The notes under the pieces were generated by a model. It did not search any database. It worked only from the letters and a program-made list of their open reading frames with translations, and was not told the origin of the DNA. A DNA stretch of 64,000 bases from JAWKUK01 sp041398605 (GTDB lineage Bacteria; Planctomycetota; UBA1135; GCA-002686595), in the NCBI GenBank assembly GCA_041398605.1, contig JAWKUK010000003.1, positions 124,001 through 188,000 of the forward strand. The letters are read 5' to 3'. The position numbers and the translations under genes are program-made. This document shows positions 8,895 through 17,844 of this stretch, piece by piece (within the stretch, counting starts at the first letter, position 1; each line of letters begins with the position of its first letter).

Positions 8895-11311
8895 TGCGCC
8901 CGAATCCATCGAGCCGCTGCTCCGCCGCACAGCTCGTCCGCAGCAGCGTCCAGCGCCGTGCGCACGCCTGGGCCCACGACGCTGCCCTAGGAGTCTACGC
9001 ACTGGCGCTCTGCGCGCTCGCGGCGAGCTGCAGCAGACACGGCGATACGCCCGGCTCATCGGGCCACGGCGCCGCTTGGGAGCGCATCACCTGGGCGCCC
9101 GACGGCCAGCGCCCGGATCTGTCGGCGCGTGTCATGGCCGCGCTCACCCCGCAGGACGTCGTCGACACATGGTCGGTCTCGCGCGAAGGGCGCAAGCCGA
9201 TGGCGCTCGAAGTCGCAGGGACGCCCGCGCGGCTCGAGCTGCGCGCGACCGGCGCTCGCCTCGCGAAGCTGACGCTCGACATCGAAGCCGCCCGGGTCGA
9301 CGCGGCGACCCTGACGATCGACGTGCCGGAGGGCGAGAAAGAGGGCGTGATGCTCTCGTTTGTTACCGGGCCGCGCACGCGCGCGTACTCGGACGTGAAG
9401 GTCGTCGAGGGCGGGCCAGGCCTCGAATCCGTCTCGTTCGAGCTCGGCATGGTCCAGCGCCTCGAAGGCCGCGTCGACCACGTGGTCTTGCACGCCGCGG
9501 GCCAGTGCAGCGCGGCAGGCTTTGTCGCGCTCGATCTGACGGCGCGCCCGCCGCTGGCGCTCCTGCCCGACGTCCGCGAGGGGCCGCGCCAAGTGCACGT
9601 CGGGACCGACGGACGCGCCGCGATCGGGCTCGCGGGCAACGCGCCGGTCACGGGACACGTCGCAGCGCCCCGTGACGGCGAGCTGCACCTGTCTTACCGA
9701 GTCGGCCCAGGGCCGGAGCTCGCGGACGCGGTGCTCGTGCTCGAAGGGCTCGGGTCGGACGCGCTGCGGCTGCCGCTCGCGGCCGATGCGAGCGCCTGGC
9801 GCGAGCTCGTCCGCAGCGTCAAGGGACCGGGCGACCTGCTCCTTCGAGCGCGCATCGAAGCGTCGGACCCGACGGCGGCGTCGCTCTTGGCCGACGCTGG
9901 AGTGCTCGACCGCGCGGCGCGCCGCGGCTCGACCACACCCAGCACCGTCGTCCTGATCACGTCCGACACCCACCGCGGCGAGCTCCTCTCAGCCGCATCG
10001 CCGAGCCTCGTCGCGACGCCCGCCCTCGACGCGCTCGCGGCCCGCGGAGTGCTGTTCCTTGACGCGGCCTCGACGACCAACGCGACGAACCCGTCCCACG
10101 TCGCGCTGATGACGGGCATTCACCCGCGCGACACTCGTGTCGTCACCAACCGCGCGCCGGTCGCGCGGCAGGCGACGACGCTCGCGGAGCGCTTCGCCGC
10201 CGCTGGCTGGCGCACCGCGGCGTCGTTCAGCGCGTTCCAGCTCGGCGACGAGCTCAGCGGCCTCGGGCAGGGCTTTGATCGCTACGACGGGCCGGGGTTC
10301 CCGAGGAACGAGGACTTCGACGCGTTCGAGGGCTCCAGCGACACCGTGCGCCTCGGCGAGCATACGGTCGCGGCGGCCCTCGCGCAGATCGCGGCGGTCG
10401 GCGACGCGCCGCTCTTCCTGTGGGTCCACGTCTACGACCCGCACTCGCCCTACGTCCCGCCGCCGGCCTTCGACGGCAAGTACTACCCCGCCGGGCAGGA
10501 CCCGCGCGCCACGGGCGCGGGGCTGCCCGTCTCCGGCGCCGACGTCCCGAGCTTCCTGACCGGCGTGACCGACCCCGACTACGCGTGGGATCAATACCGC
10601 GCGCTCGTCGACTACGTCGATCACGCCCTGGCGCCGCTCTTGACGACGCCGAGGGTCGCGGCGGGCATTACGGCGTTCACCTCCGACCACGGTGAGTCGT
10701 TCGGGAACCACGGCATCTGGTGGGACCACACGGGCATCTATCGCGACACGACGATCGTCCCGCTCGTGCTCGCCTGGCCCGGCGCGCCCGCGGCGCGCGT
10801 GAAGTTCCCCGTCGAGCAGTTCCACATCGGGCGGACGCTGCTAGCGCTGGCGGGCCTCGAGCCCGGTGACTTCCCCGGGCGCGACCTGCGCGACGCGCTG
10901 GCGATCGAGCCGGCACGCGAGCCGCGCTTTGCGCTCGCGGCGAACGGCGTCTCGGCGTCCGTCGACGACGGGCGGTGGCTCCTCGTCATGCACCTTACGG
11001 ACGAAGAGAGCACCGACAAGGCGCGGACGTGGACGCCAGGTCAGGTCGAGCTCTTCGACCGGATCGCGGACCCGGACTGCTCGGTCGATCGCGTGTCGGA
11101 AGAGCTCGTCCGAGCGCGCCGCATGCGCAAGGCGCTCGTGGCTTGGCTCGACGCCGCGGACCAGCGCGGCCTCGCGGAGTCGTTCCACATCTCAGCGGCC
11201 ATCGACGCCGCGCTGCAGGAGCTCGGTTACGCGGACACAGAGGTCTCCGGCTCGCGCTGGTTCGACCCGGCGTCGGGTGACAGCTTCACCGAGGCCTACG
11301 GCGAGAAGTGA
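8894..11311 (+). CDS. Sulfatase-fold hydrolase/transferase with threonine in the nucleophile position
   Basis: The 805-residue product starts at ATG 8894 inside the upstream stop codon. A possible signal/lipobox (LAASC) lies near residues 45-49. About 300 residues of beta-rich domain without recognised family follow, then a sulfatase-fold domain: metal-binding Asp358 in ITSDTHRGE, the nucleophile region TNPSHVALMTG and the Asp598-His599 pair in SDHGESFGNHG. The Cys/Ser that becomes formylglycine in true sulfatases is a threonine (Thr398). Families with TxPSH at this site exist and may act on phosphoesters rather than sulfate esters. Its place after the MBOAT gene suggests work on surface glycans. 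True substrate unknown. Confidence 0.8.
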   Translation: MRPNPSSRCSAAQLVRSSVQRRAHAWAHDAALGVYALALCALAASCSRHGDTPGSSGHGAAWERITWAPDGQRPDLSARVMAALTPQDVVDTWSVSREGRKPMALEVAGTPARLELRATGARLAKLTLDIEAARVDAATLTIDVPEGEKEGVMLSFVTGPRTRAYSDVKVVEGGPGLESVSFELGMVQRLEGRVDHVVLHAAGQCSAAGFVALDLTARPPLALLPDVREGPRQVHVGTDGRAAIGLAGNAPVTGHVAAPRDGELHLSYRVGPGPELADAVLVLEGLGSDALRLPLAADASAWRELVRSVKGPGDLLLRARIEASDPTAASLLADAGVLDRAARRGSTTPSTVVLITSDTHRGELLSAASPSLVATPALDALAARGVLFLDAASTTNATNPSHVALMTGIHPRDTRVVTNRAPVARQATTLAERFAAAGWRTAASFSAFQLGDELSGLGQGFDRYDGPGFPRNEDFDAFEGSSDTVRLGEHTVAAALAQIAAVGDAPLFLWVHVYDPHSPYVPPPAFDGKYYPAGQDPRATGAGLPVSGADVPSFLTGVTDPDYAWDQYRALVDYVDHALAPLLTTPRVAAGITAFTSDHGESFGNHGIWWDHTGIYRDTTIVPLVLAWPGAPAARVKFPVEQFHIGRTLLALAGLEPGDFPGRDLRDALAIEPAREPRFALAANGVSASVDDGRWLLVMHLTDEESTDKARTWTPGQVELFDRIADPDCSVDRVSEELVRARRMRKALVAWLDAADQRGLAESFHISAAIDAALQELGYADTEVSGSRWFDPASGDSFTEAYGEK

Positions 11312-11323
11312 CCGGGCCTGCGC

Positions 11324-12868
11324 TCACCGCTCGAGCGGCGCAGCGTCGACGTCGAGCAAGCTCGCGACCATCCCGTACGCGGTCGTCTCTTCGATGCGGA
11401 CCTGGACGTTCGTCCCCACGAGGTGCGGCGGTCCTTGGAACGAGACGGGCTGGCCGTGGTGCGTGCGCCCCAAGAGCACGCGCTCGTCGCGCTCGGCGAC
11501 CGACTCGACGAAGACGGCCACGCCCAGGCCGCGGAACCGCTCCAGTCGACCGCGCTGCGTACGCTCCGCGGCTTCGAGGAGCCGCCGGTGGCGCTCCTTT
11601 TTCACCGCTTCGGGGACGTCATCCTCGTAGCGCTCCGCCGCGCGCGTGTCCGGGCGCGGGCTGTACTTGAAGATGTAATTGAGGGCAAAGCCCTGCTCTT
11701 CCAGGAAGGCGACGGAGCCCTCGAAGTCCTCGTCGGTCTCACCGCAGAAGCCGACGATCCAATCGCTGCCCAGCTCGATGTCCGGCACGACCTCGCGCAA
11801 GAGCGCGACGCGCGCGCGATAGAGCTCGAGCGTGTAGCCGCGCTTCATCCGGCGCAGGACATCGTCGGAGCCGGCTTGCGCTGGCAGCGGCAGGAAGCGG
11901 TCCACCTTGTCGCAATCGCGGATGGCCTCGGCGAGGGCGCGCGTGACGTAGCTCGGGTGCAGCGTGATGAGGCGAATGCGGGCGAGGCCCTCGATCTCTT
12001 GCAGCGCGCGCAAGAGGTCCGCGAGGCTCGGGCGCCCTTGGCGCCCCGTCCATTGCGTCGCGGCGCCGTCCGCCGGGGCTTGGAAGTCCTCGCCGTAGCT
12101 GTTCACCGTCTGCCCCAGCAGCGTCAGAACACGCACGCCCTGGCTGACATACCAGCGCGCCTCGGCCACGAGCTCCTCGATCGGTCGCGAGCGGACCCCG
12201 CCGCGTGTCTTCGGGACGACGCAGTACGTGCAAGAGAGGTCGCACCCCCGCATCACGGCGAGGTGTGCGTGCAGCCCGCCCGCGTACTCCTCGCCGGAGC
12301 GATCGACAGGCACATCCTCCGCCATGTCCGTCGCCAGGAGCCGCAGCTCCTTCGCCTGGAAGCGCTCGGGTTGCGCGCGTCGCGCCTTGAGCTCTTCGAC
12401 CATGGTGGGCAGGAGATGGAACTGGCGCGTCCCTGCGACGAGGTCCACGTGGCCCGCGCGCTTGAAGACCTCGTCCTCGACGCGCTGGGCCATGCAGCCC
12501 ATGATCCCGACCACGAGGTCGGGGCGCTCGCGCTTCACCTTCTTCAGCTCGCCGACCCAAGACCACGTGCGCTCTTCTGCGTGGTCGCGCACGGAGCACG
12601 TGTTGAACAGGATCACGTCCGCGTCGTCCATGCGATCGGTCGTGACGTACCCCGTCTTCCGGAAGCGCCCTTCGACCAGCTCCGAGTCGTACTTGTTCAT
12701 CTGGCAGCCGAACGTCACGACGTGCAGCTTCGGGGCCGGCGCGCCCTCCACGTCGTTCGAGCCCGACCGGCTCGGGTCCGGGCTGCTCGGGTCGCGGCGC
12801 GAGGTGGCGTCGGGCGAGATGTCTCCCAGCGCGGGCAAGGCGCGGGACTGGTGGCGGGTCGTGCTCAT
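11324..12868 (-). CDS. miaB: tRNA-2-methylthio-N6-dimethylallyladenosine synthase MiaB
   Basis: A radical-SAM methylthiotransferase that modifies A37 of tRNAs reading UNN codons. Three regions are visible in the 514-residue product: the N-terminal UPF0004 domain with its cluster cysteines (TFGCQMNKYDSE, NTCSVRDHAEE, GIMGCMAQR), the radical-SAM core with CDLSCTYCVVP and the characteristic RSRPIEELVAEA, and a C-terminal TRAM domain. The start at ATG 12868 leaves a non-conserved leader of about 45 residues before the conserved domain. The usual LPVQSGS-type motif reads LPAQAGSDDVL. Transcribed away from the PPC-like lipoprotein gene. Confidence 0.93.
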   Translation of the reverse strand: MSTTRHQSRALPALGDISPDATSRRDPSSPDPSRSGSNDVEGAPAPKLHVVTFGCQMNKYDSELVEGRFRKTGYVTTDRMDDADVILFNTCSVRDHAEERTWSWVGELKKVKRERPDLVVGIMGCMAQRVEDEVFKRAGHVDLVAGTRQFHLLPTMVEELKARRAQPERFQAKELRLLATDMAEDVPVDRSGEEYAGGLHAHLAVMRGCDLSCTYCVVPKTRGGVRSRPIEELVAEARWYVSQGVRVLTLLGQTVNSYGEDFQAPADGAATQWTGRQGRPSLADLLRALQEIEGLARIRLITLHPSYVTRALAEAIRDCDKVDRFLPLPAQAGSDDVLRRMKRGYTLELYRARVALLREVVPDIELGSDWIVGFCGETDEDFEGSVAFLEEQGFALNYIFKYSPRPDTRAAERYEDDVPEAVKKERHRRLLEAAERTQRGRLERFRGLGVAVFVESVAERDERVLLGRTHHGQPVSFQGPPHLVGTNVQVRIEETTAYGMVASLLDVDAAPLER

Positions 12869-12966
12869 CGCGTGGGCGGCCGGCGCGGGCTGCGCGCGGT
12901 CCTCTGACCCCACAGTGTGCCAGATCACGCCCCGCAAGACCGCCGGTGGCGGCCCTGCGCCGACCT

Positions 12967-12993
12967 CTCCAGGGGACAGCGCTGTCCCAGGAG
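12967..12993. repeat. Near-perfect 27-base palindrome in a 294-base intergenic region
   Basis: The core GGGACAGCGCTGTCCC (12973-12988) is a perfect 16-base palindrome, and the flanks CTCC/GGAG extend the symmetry to 12967-12993 with one mismatch on each side. It lies in the only sizeable gap here (12869-13162), between divergent miaB and a lipoprotein gene. With no loop and no T-run it looks more like a dyad operator than a terminator. No clear promoter boxes were recognised in the rest of the gap. Confidence 0.5.
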
Positions 12994-13162
12994 AGCGCCC
13001 CCAACGGAGGACAGTGGCCGCGTGAATCGCGCGCTGGCGCGCCTCTGGGGCGCCTCCATGGGGCCTGCGGGGCCAAACAGGCGCCCGCGCAGGTTCGGCA
13101 CGCGGCTTGCCTCCCCACGGGTGATGCGCCGCCCTGGCGGCCCCAGCACTGAAGGAGCACCC

Positions 13163-13786
13163 ATGCAAAGCCACTCTGCTCACCGGTCCGTCCCGTCCCG
13201 CGTCCTCGCGCTCGGCGCCCTCGCGGCGGGCCTGCAGAGCTGTGAAGTGCACACGCACGAGGCGCACATCCCCGGCCCGCCCGCTGGCCCGCCCGTGTAC
13301 CGCGAGCTCGAGCCCAACGACTCGCCCGCCTACCCTGACTTCATCGGCGTCGTCGACCCGTACACGCTGCTCTACGTCGACGGCCACGTCGAGGCGATCG
13401 GGTTCGACATCGTGGATCACATCGAGTTCCTCTCCGCGTCGCCCGCGGCCTACGACTTCCGCGTGGACGCCCTGAGCGCCTACGGCGACGTCGATGTCAC
13501 GATCTACGACCCCATCGCGGGCTTGGTCGTGGCGGAGTACTTCTTCTCCGGGCCCTACGAAGTGGGGCGCGTCATCGTCCACGAGCCGAACCGGCCCTTC
13601 CAAATCATCATCGAGGCCTACGGCGTCGACACGGAGTGGAGCCTCGAGCTCGTCGGGCGCCCATACGGAGGCCTCCTGCGCCAGGCCGCGGGCTCGCGCG
13701 ACGACGAGGGGTTTGAGGCGCCCGCTGGGGCGCAAGGGTCCCCCATCGAGGCGGTCGTCATCCAAGCCGAGGACTTCGACGCGTGA
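13163..13786 (+). CDS. Lipoprotein with PPC-like beta domain
   Basis: ATG 13163 is preceded by a good ribosome binding site (GAAGGAG). The 207-residue product has a signal peptide ending in a lipobox (AAGLQSC, Cys at about residue 30), followed by a Pro-rich linker and ELEPNDSPAYPDFIG, the opening typical of pre-peptidase C-terminal (PPC) domains, then a beta-rich region ending near GRPYGG. PPC domains are secreted accessory modules that often bind polymers or assist export. The last 30 residues look disordered. Cell-surface location is inferred; no catalytic residues are seen. Confidence 0.65.
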   Translation: MQSHSAHRSVPSRVLALGALAAGLQSCEVHTHEAHIPGPPAGPPVYRELEPNDSPAYPDFIGVVDPYTLLYVDGHVEAIGFDIVDHIEFLSASPAAYDFRVDALSAYGDVDVTIYDPIAGLVVAEYFFSGPYEVGRVIVHEPNRPFQIIIEAYGVDTEWSLELVGRPYGGLLRQAAGSRDDEGFEAPAGAQGSPIEAVVIQAEDFDA

Positions 13787-13879
13787 GCCCGCTCCCAACT
13801 TGGTGCGCAGCCACGTCGGCCGCCTGACCGTCCAGGCTCGCCGGGGCGCGCAAGCGGCGCCGATGCTGCCGCGCTGACA

Positions 13880-13940
13880 GGCCCATTGAGCGGGCCCATT
13901 GAGCGGGCCCTTTGAGCGGCCCCCTTTGAGCGGGCCCTTA
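13880..13940. repeat. 13-14-base intergenic tandem repeat
   Basis: Four consecutive units can be read: GGCCCATTGAGCG (13880-13892), the same again (13893-13905), GGCCCTTTGAGCG (13906-13918), GCCCCCTTTGAGCG (13919-13932), then a partial fifth. The array ends right at the stem of the downstream hairpin. The period is not a multiple of three throughout, which argues against coding. Confidence 0.8.
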
Positions 13941-13975
13941 AAACGGCCCCGGAGTGAGACTCCGGGGCCGTTTCT
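13939..13975 (+). terminator. Strong hairpin terminator after the PPC-like lipoprotein gene
   Basis: AAACGGCCCCGGAGT (13941-13955) pairs perfectly with ACTCCGGGGCCGTTT (13959-13973) around a GAG loop: a 15-base-pair stem flanked by A and T runs, so it could work in both directions. It separates two lipoprotein genes. Confidence 0.8.
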
Positions 13976-14018
13976 CGCACCAGCGTTCGCGCGCTCACCG
14001 AGCCGGGTACGTTTCGGT

Positions 14019-15137
14019 GTGACGCGCTCCATCCAAGGCTGGTCGATCCTTCCCCTCTCGGGCCTCGCAACGGCGCTCTTCCTGTCGTGCATGGCCTCGC
14101 CGCCGCAGACGGTCATGGCCTTCGACGGGGGCACGGTCCGCGCCGCCGACACCGACGAGGCGAGCGAGGTGCAGGGCCTCCTCGCCGAGCTACGCCCCGC
14201 GCTGCTCGCGCTCGTGCCGGACACCGCGTTCGAGGACATCGACGTCTGGGTCCAGGACAAGCCGAGCCTGTACCGCTTCCCGACCGAAGCGACCGCGGAC
14301 GCCGAGGGCCTCTGGTCCGCTGCGCACCGCCGCATCATGCTCTCGCGCAACGCGGATGACGTGCGCCGCACGCTCGCCCACGAGCTCGTCCACGCGGCGC
14401 TCGGCGAGACCTGGAGCGCCCTGCCGGGGACCCTCGAAGAGGGCCTCGCCGACCACGCCTCGACGAAGCTCGCAGACGCAGGCGCCGCGCGCCTCCGCGC
14501 AGGCCGCTTGTCCGCCGCCGCGCTGGCCGCGGGCGGCATCGAGCTCGTCCTCGCTGTGGACCGCAAGAGCGACGCAGGCCGCGACATCCGCCGCGGCTGG
14601 TCCGCGCGCGTCCGCCTGACGGGCGATGAGAGCGACCCGCTCGACGTCTTCCGCCTGTCGGCGGGGCTCTCGACCACGAAGCTCGCCACCGCGCCCAAGC
14701 GCGGCTACTACGGCCTCGCCTTCCTCGTCGTCGACCGCATCGTGGCGCGCTACGGCTACGACGGCCTGAACGCGCTCTGCACCCGGGCCGCCGAAGAGGG
14801 GCACGACCATGTCCCCGCGGCTTGGCTGATGGCCGCCGCGGAGCTGACCAAAGAGCGCGAAGACTGGCGCATCGCCGCGCAGTCTGCGATGGGCCCGGCC
14901 GAGCTGATCGAGCTCGTCGAGATGTACCCCGACTTCCTCGTCGACGCCCTCGTCGCTTACCTCGAGCGCCTGCGCCCCGACGGCCCCGTCTCGGGCTGGC
15001 TCGACTCCGTCGAGGTCCGCGTGTCCTTCGCCGAGAGCGACCAGCGGGTCGCGCTGTCGGAGCTGGCGACCGTCCGCGCGGCAGTGCAGCGCCGCCTCTC
15101 CGAGCGCGTCGAGGTCGCGTCGGTCGAGGGGCTCTGA
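14019..15137 (+). CDS. Lipoprotein with gluzincin-like (HExxH) metallopeptidase domain
   Basis: The start at GTG 14019 is chosen because the product then begins with a compact signal peptide and a lipobox (ALFLSC, about residue 24); an upstream in-frame ATG at 13899 lies inside the repeat array and terminator. The 372-residue product has AHELVHAALGE (zinc-binding HExxH, about residues 120-130) followed about 20 residues later by EEGLADHAS, where the glutamate would be the third zinc ligand, as in the peptidase MA (gluzincin) clan. The C-terminal 200 residues are helical and unrecognised. Likely a surface or periplasmic zinc peptidase; substrate unknown. Confidence 0.65.
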   Translation: MTRSIQGWSILPLSGLATALFLSCMASPPQTVMAFDGGTVRAADTDEASEVQGLLAELRPALLALVPDTAFEDIDVWVQDKPSLYRFPTEATADAEGLWSAAHRRIMLSRNADDVRRTLAHELVHAALGETWSALPGTLEEGLADHASTKLADAGAARLRAGRLSAAALAAGGIELVLAVDRKSDAGRDIRRGWSARVRLTGDESDPLDVFRLSAGLSTTKLATAPKRGYYGLAFLVVDRIVARYGYDGLNALCTRAAEEGHDHVPAAWLMAAAELTKEREDWRIAAQSAMGPAELIELVEMYPDFLVDALVAYLERLRPDGPVSGWLDSVEVRVSFAESDQRVALSELATVRAAVQRRLSERVEVASVEGL

Positions 15138-15143
15138 TGCGGG

Positions 15144-15944
15144 TCAGCCGAGGGCCGACTCGTAGCGCCGCATGCCCCGCACGAAGAGCCTCGTCGCGAG
15201 GACCACGAAGAGCGCTACGACCGCGGCATAGCCGACCGCGAAGCCCGCGCTGAGCTTGCCGATGACGAGCCCCGCGGGGTACCAGGCCAGCCCGCCGAGC
15301 GGGATCGCCCACAGGAAGAGGCGCTTCATCCCGCGCGGGTAGACGTCGAGCGGGCGGTCGGCGATCTGCGAGAAGACGTTGCTGAAGAAGCGCGCGAAGT
15401 CCGCGTTCACGACCCAGAACTCCAAGGCCTGGAATGTGATCACGAGGCCGATCTGCGCCGCGCATCCGATGCCGATCGCCACCGGCAAGAGCGCCCACGA
15501 AGCGCCGTCCACGGCCGGATGGTGCACGAGGCCATAGCCGAGGATGCCGAGCGCGACGACCATGTTCGTCAGGCCTTCAGGGCTGAAGCGCTGGAACGTG
15601 TAGGTGAACCAGACGGGACCAGGGCGCATCCTGAAGGCATCCAGGCCGCCGGACTTCAGGTCCTCGCCGAAGTGCCAGTTCTGCCCGAGCCACGTCATCA
15701 TGAACGCGTCCGTCACGAACGACATCCCGAGGAACACGCGGATGTCCTCGCGCGTCCACCCGGCGAGCGTCAGCCCGTCCCTGAAGCCATAGAGGATGTG
15801 GAACGTCAGCAAGAACGACAGGTAGTACAGGCAGTCCATCACCACTTGGTTGACGAACTCCCAACGAAACTGGCTCTTGCGGACAAGGCCGATGCGCGCG
15901 TATTGGCCCCCGACGCGCAGGGCAAAGCTGAGGCGCTCCCTCAC
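15144..15944 (-). CDS. ABC-2 type exporter permease (COG3694-like)
   Basis: GTG at 15944 overlaps the stop codon of the upstream permease gene (ATGTGA), so the two are translationally coupled. The 266-residue product has about six hydrophobic segments and features of the ABC-2 permeases that travel in pairs with a COG4586-type ATPase: an N-terminal cytoplasmic leader, FWVVNADFARFFSNVFSQIA in the central loop, and PLDVYPRG before the last helices. It should form the membrane channel with the next permease. The substrate of this exporter class is generally unknown. Confidence 0.85.
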   Translation of the reverse strand: MRERLSFALRVGGQYARIGLVRKSQFRWEFVNQVVMDCLYYLSFLLTFHILYGFRDGLTLAGWTREDIRVFLGMSFVTDAFMMTWLGQNWHFGEDLKSGGLDAFRMRPGPVWFTYTFQRFSPEGLTNMVVALGILGYGLVHHPAVDGASWALLPVAIGIGCAAQIGLVITFQALEFWVVNADFARFFSNVFSQIADRPLDVYPRGMKRLFLWAIPLGGLAWYPAGLVIGKLSAGFAVGYAAVVALFVVLATRLFVRGMRRYESALG

Positions 15945-16777
15945 ATCCCGGCCCCCCCGTAGTGCGCGAGGCCGCGGCGCCAGACGACGCGACGGAGCAC
16001 CTCGAGCAGCGTGATCGTGACGCCCAGCACCACAAGGCCGCGCCCGATGTCGCTGGCGCCAAGCCGCCCCATCAGCACCTCGATCGGCGCCGAGATCGCC
16101 CAGTACGGGAAGCCAAACTCCAGGACACGCGCGACAGGCGCCGGCATCTGCGACACCGGCAGGATCGCGCCGCCGGCGAACGAGATTACGAACCACGCCA
16201 TCACGAGCAAGCTCCACACGACGTCCAACCAGAACGCGAGCGCGTTGAGGATGTAGTAGACGAGGAAGCAGCACCAGCTCCCGAGGAGCACCAACGTCAA
16301 CGCCCCGGCGACCGCGAGGGCGGACGTCGGGAACAGCCAGTGCGCCGGCGCCAACGCTGCGCCGAGGCACCACGTGATGAGCCCGACGCCGAGCTGCAGG
16401 GCCGTGTACTGCGCGAAGCGCGCTGCCGCGAGGACGAAGTAGTCCATCGGCATCACGAGGTACTTCGTCACGCGCCCTTCAAAGATCTGGGTCGACAGGT
16501 CCAACGCGCGGTTGTGGAAGACGATCTTCCGCACGACCAAGAGCCCCGCGAGGTAGCGCACGAGCTCGGGGAAGGTCCAGCCGCGCAAGGACGCGCCCTC
16601 GCCGGCGCTGTCGTACAGCGCCCAGAAGACAAACAGCATCACGAGCGGCTCGACGATGCCGTGGCTCACCTCGCGGATGAGGAAGCCGACCCGGAACGCG
16701 ACCTGCTTGCGCAGCTCGTAGACCGTGGCCTGGCCGAGGAGCGACCAGAACGGCCGGGCGACCGCGTCGTCGCTCAT
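15941..16777 (-). CDS. ABC-2 type exporter permease (COG4587-like)
   Basis: The 278-residue polytopic product is the first of two permeases. Its start overlaps the ATPase stop (ATGA) and its stop overlaps the next start. Visible landmarks are the amphipathic N-terminus before the first helix, TQIFEGRVTKYLVMPMDY in the cytoplasmic loop and LNALAFWLDVVW in a later helix, all typical of the PF06182-type ABC-2 permeases. Predicted partners are the ATPase and permease encoded on either side. Confidence 0.85.
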   Translation of the reverse strand: MSDDAVARPFWSLLGQATVYELRKQVAFRVGFLIREVSHGIVEPLVMLFVFWALYDSAGEGASLRGWTFPELVRYLAGLLVVRKIVFHNRALDLSTQIFEGRVTKYLVMPMDYFVLAAARFAQYTALQLGVGLITWCLGAALAPAHWLFPTSALAVAGALTLVLLGSWCCFLVYYILNALAFWLDVVWSLLVMAWFVISFAGGAILPVSQMPAPVARVLEFGFPYWAISAPIEVLMGRLGASDIGRGLVVLGVTITLLEVLRRVVWRRGLAHYGGAGM

Positions 16778-17844
16778 TCCTCCGACGCCCCCGCCCGTCG
16801 CGCGTGATGGGCGGCGGCCTCGGGCACCGCGGCGCCGCGATACAGGTCCTTGACCAAGAGCTCGAGCGGCTGCGGCTCGACCGCGAGGTCGCGCACGGCC
16901 ACTGCATCGAAGAGCTGGCGCATCAAGGGCGTCAGCGCAGCGGTCTCGACGAGCAGCGTCAACGCGTGCGGCGTGCGCCCCGCGAGCTCCGCCCCATGGG
17001 CCGCGAGCACCGCGCCGAGCCGCGCCTCATCGACCGCCTCGCGCGGCTCGAGGTGCACCTCGAGGGCGCGGCGGCCGCTGACGCGGCGGGAGAGCTCGGC
17101 GAGCTCGCCGTCGTAGAGGATCCGGCCTCGGTCGAGGATGACGAGGCGCTCGCATGTGTCCTCGATGTCCTCCATGTCGTGGCTCGTCAGCACCATGGTG
17201 ATGCCGCGCTCGTGCCCGAGGCGCACGAGGAACGCGCGGATCGTCTCGCGCGAGACGAGGTCGAGCCCGATCGTCGGTTCGTCGAGGAAGACGATCTCCG
17301 GGGCGTGCAAGAACGCGCCGATGAGCTCCATCTTCATGCGCTGACCGAGCGAGAGCTGGCGCAACGGGACGCCGAGCTTGTCCTCGACCTCCAGCATGTG
17401 CGAGTACTCCGCGACCCGCGCGTCAAAGTCCGCCGCTGCGACGCCGTAGACCTCCTTTAAGAGGCGGAACGAGTCCAGCGGCGGCAGGTCCCACCACAGT
17501 TGGCTCTTCTGGCCCATGACGAGGGCGAGGCGGCGCTTCTCGACGTCGCGCAGCCCGAAGGAATCACGGCCGAGCAGCCGAGCCTCGCCCGTCGTCGCAG
17601 GCACGATGCCGGTCAGCACCTTGATCAACGTCGTCTTGCCTGCGCCGTTGGCGCCGATGAGCCCGACACGCTCGCCGCGGCGCACGGAGAGCTCGATGCC
17701 GTCGAGCGCCACGAACTCCTTCCAGTCCCGGTTGACGAAGTTCCCGAGGATCCCCTTGAGCCCTTTGCGGCGCTCGTAGGTGCGGAACACCTTGCGCACA
17801 TTTCGGGCGACGAGCACGCCCTCGTTCGCCTCAGCCGCGCTCAC
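16774..17844 (-). CDS. ABC transporter ATP-binding protein (COG4586-like)
   Basis: The 356-residue ATPase energises the two permeases that follow. Motifs: Walker A GANGAGKTT, Q-loop VMGQKSQLWWDL (the Gln-Lys-Ser-Gln-Leu-Trp-Trp-Asp signature of this subfamily), ABC signature LSLGQRMKMEL, Walker B IVFLDEPTIGLD and the H-loop TSHD. GTG 17844 is preferred over an in-frame upstream ATG at 17970 because it overlaps the queD stop codon exactly as the other genes of this operon overlap, and removes an arginine-rich leader. The C-terminal 120 residues form a regulatory or dimerisation domain. Confidence 0.9.
   Translation of the reverse strand: MSAAEANEGVLVARNVRKVFRTYERRKGLKGILGNFVNRDWKEFVALDGIELSVRRGERVGLIGANGAGKTTLIKVLTGIVPATTGEARLLGRDSFGLRDVEKRRLALVMGQKSQLWWDLPPLDSFRLLKEVYGVAAADFDARVAEYSHMLEVEDKLGVPLRQLSLGQRMKMELIGAFLHAPEIVFLDEPTIGLDLVSRETIRAFLVRLGHERGITMVLTSHDMEDIEDTCERLVILDRGRILYDGELAELSRRVSGRRALEVHLEPREAVDEARLGAVLAAHGAELAGRTPHALTLLVETAALTPLMRQLFDAVAVRDLAVEPQPLELLVKDLYRGAAVPEAAAHHARRAGASEE

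Noticed and set aside
11324..14698. MiaB appearing as an 1100-residue protein
   Set aside because: The extra N-terminal part lies opposite a lipoprotein and a metallopeptidase-like gene and is Arg/Ser-rich shadow sequence; the conserved protein begins near 12868.
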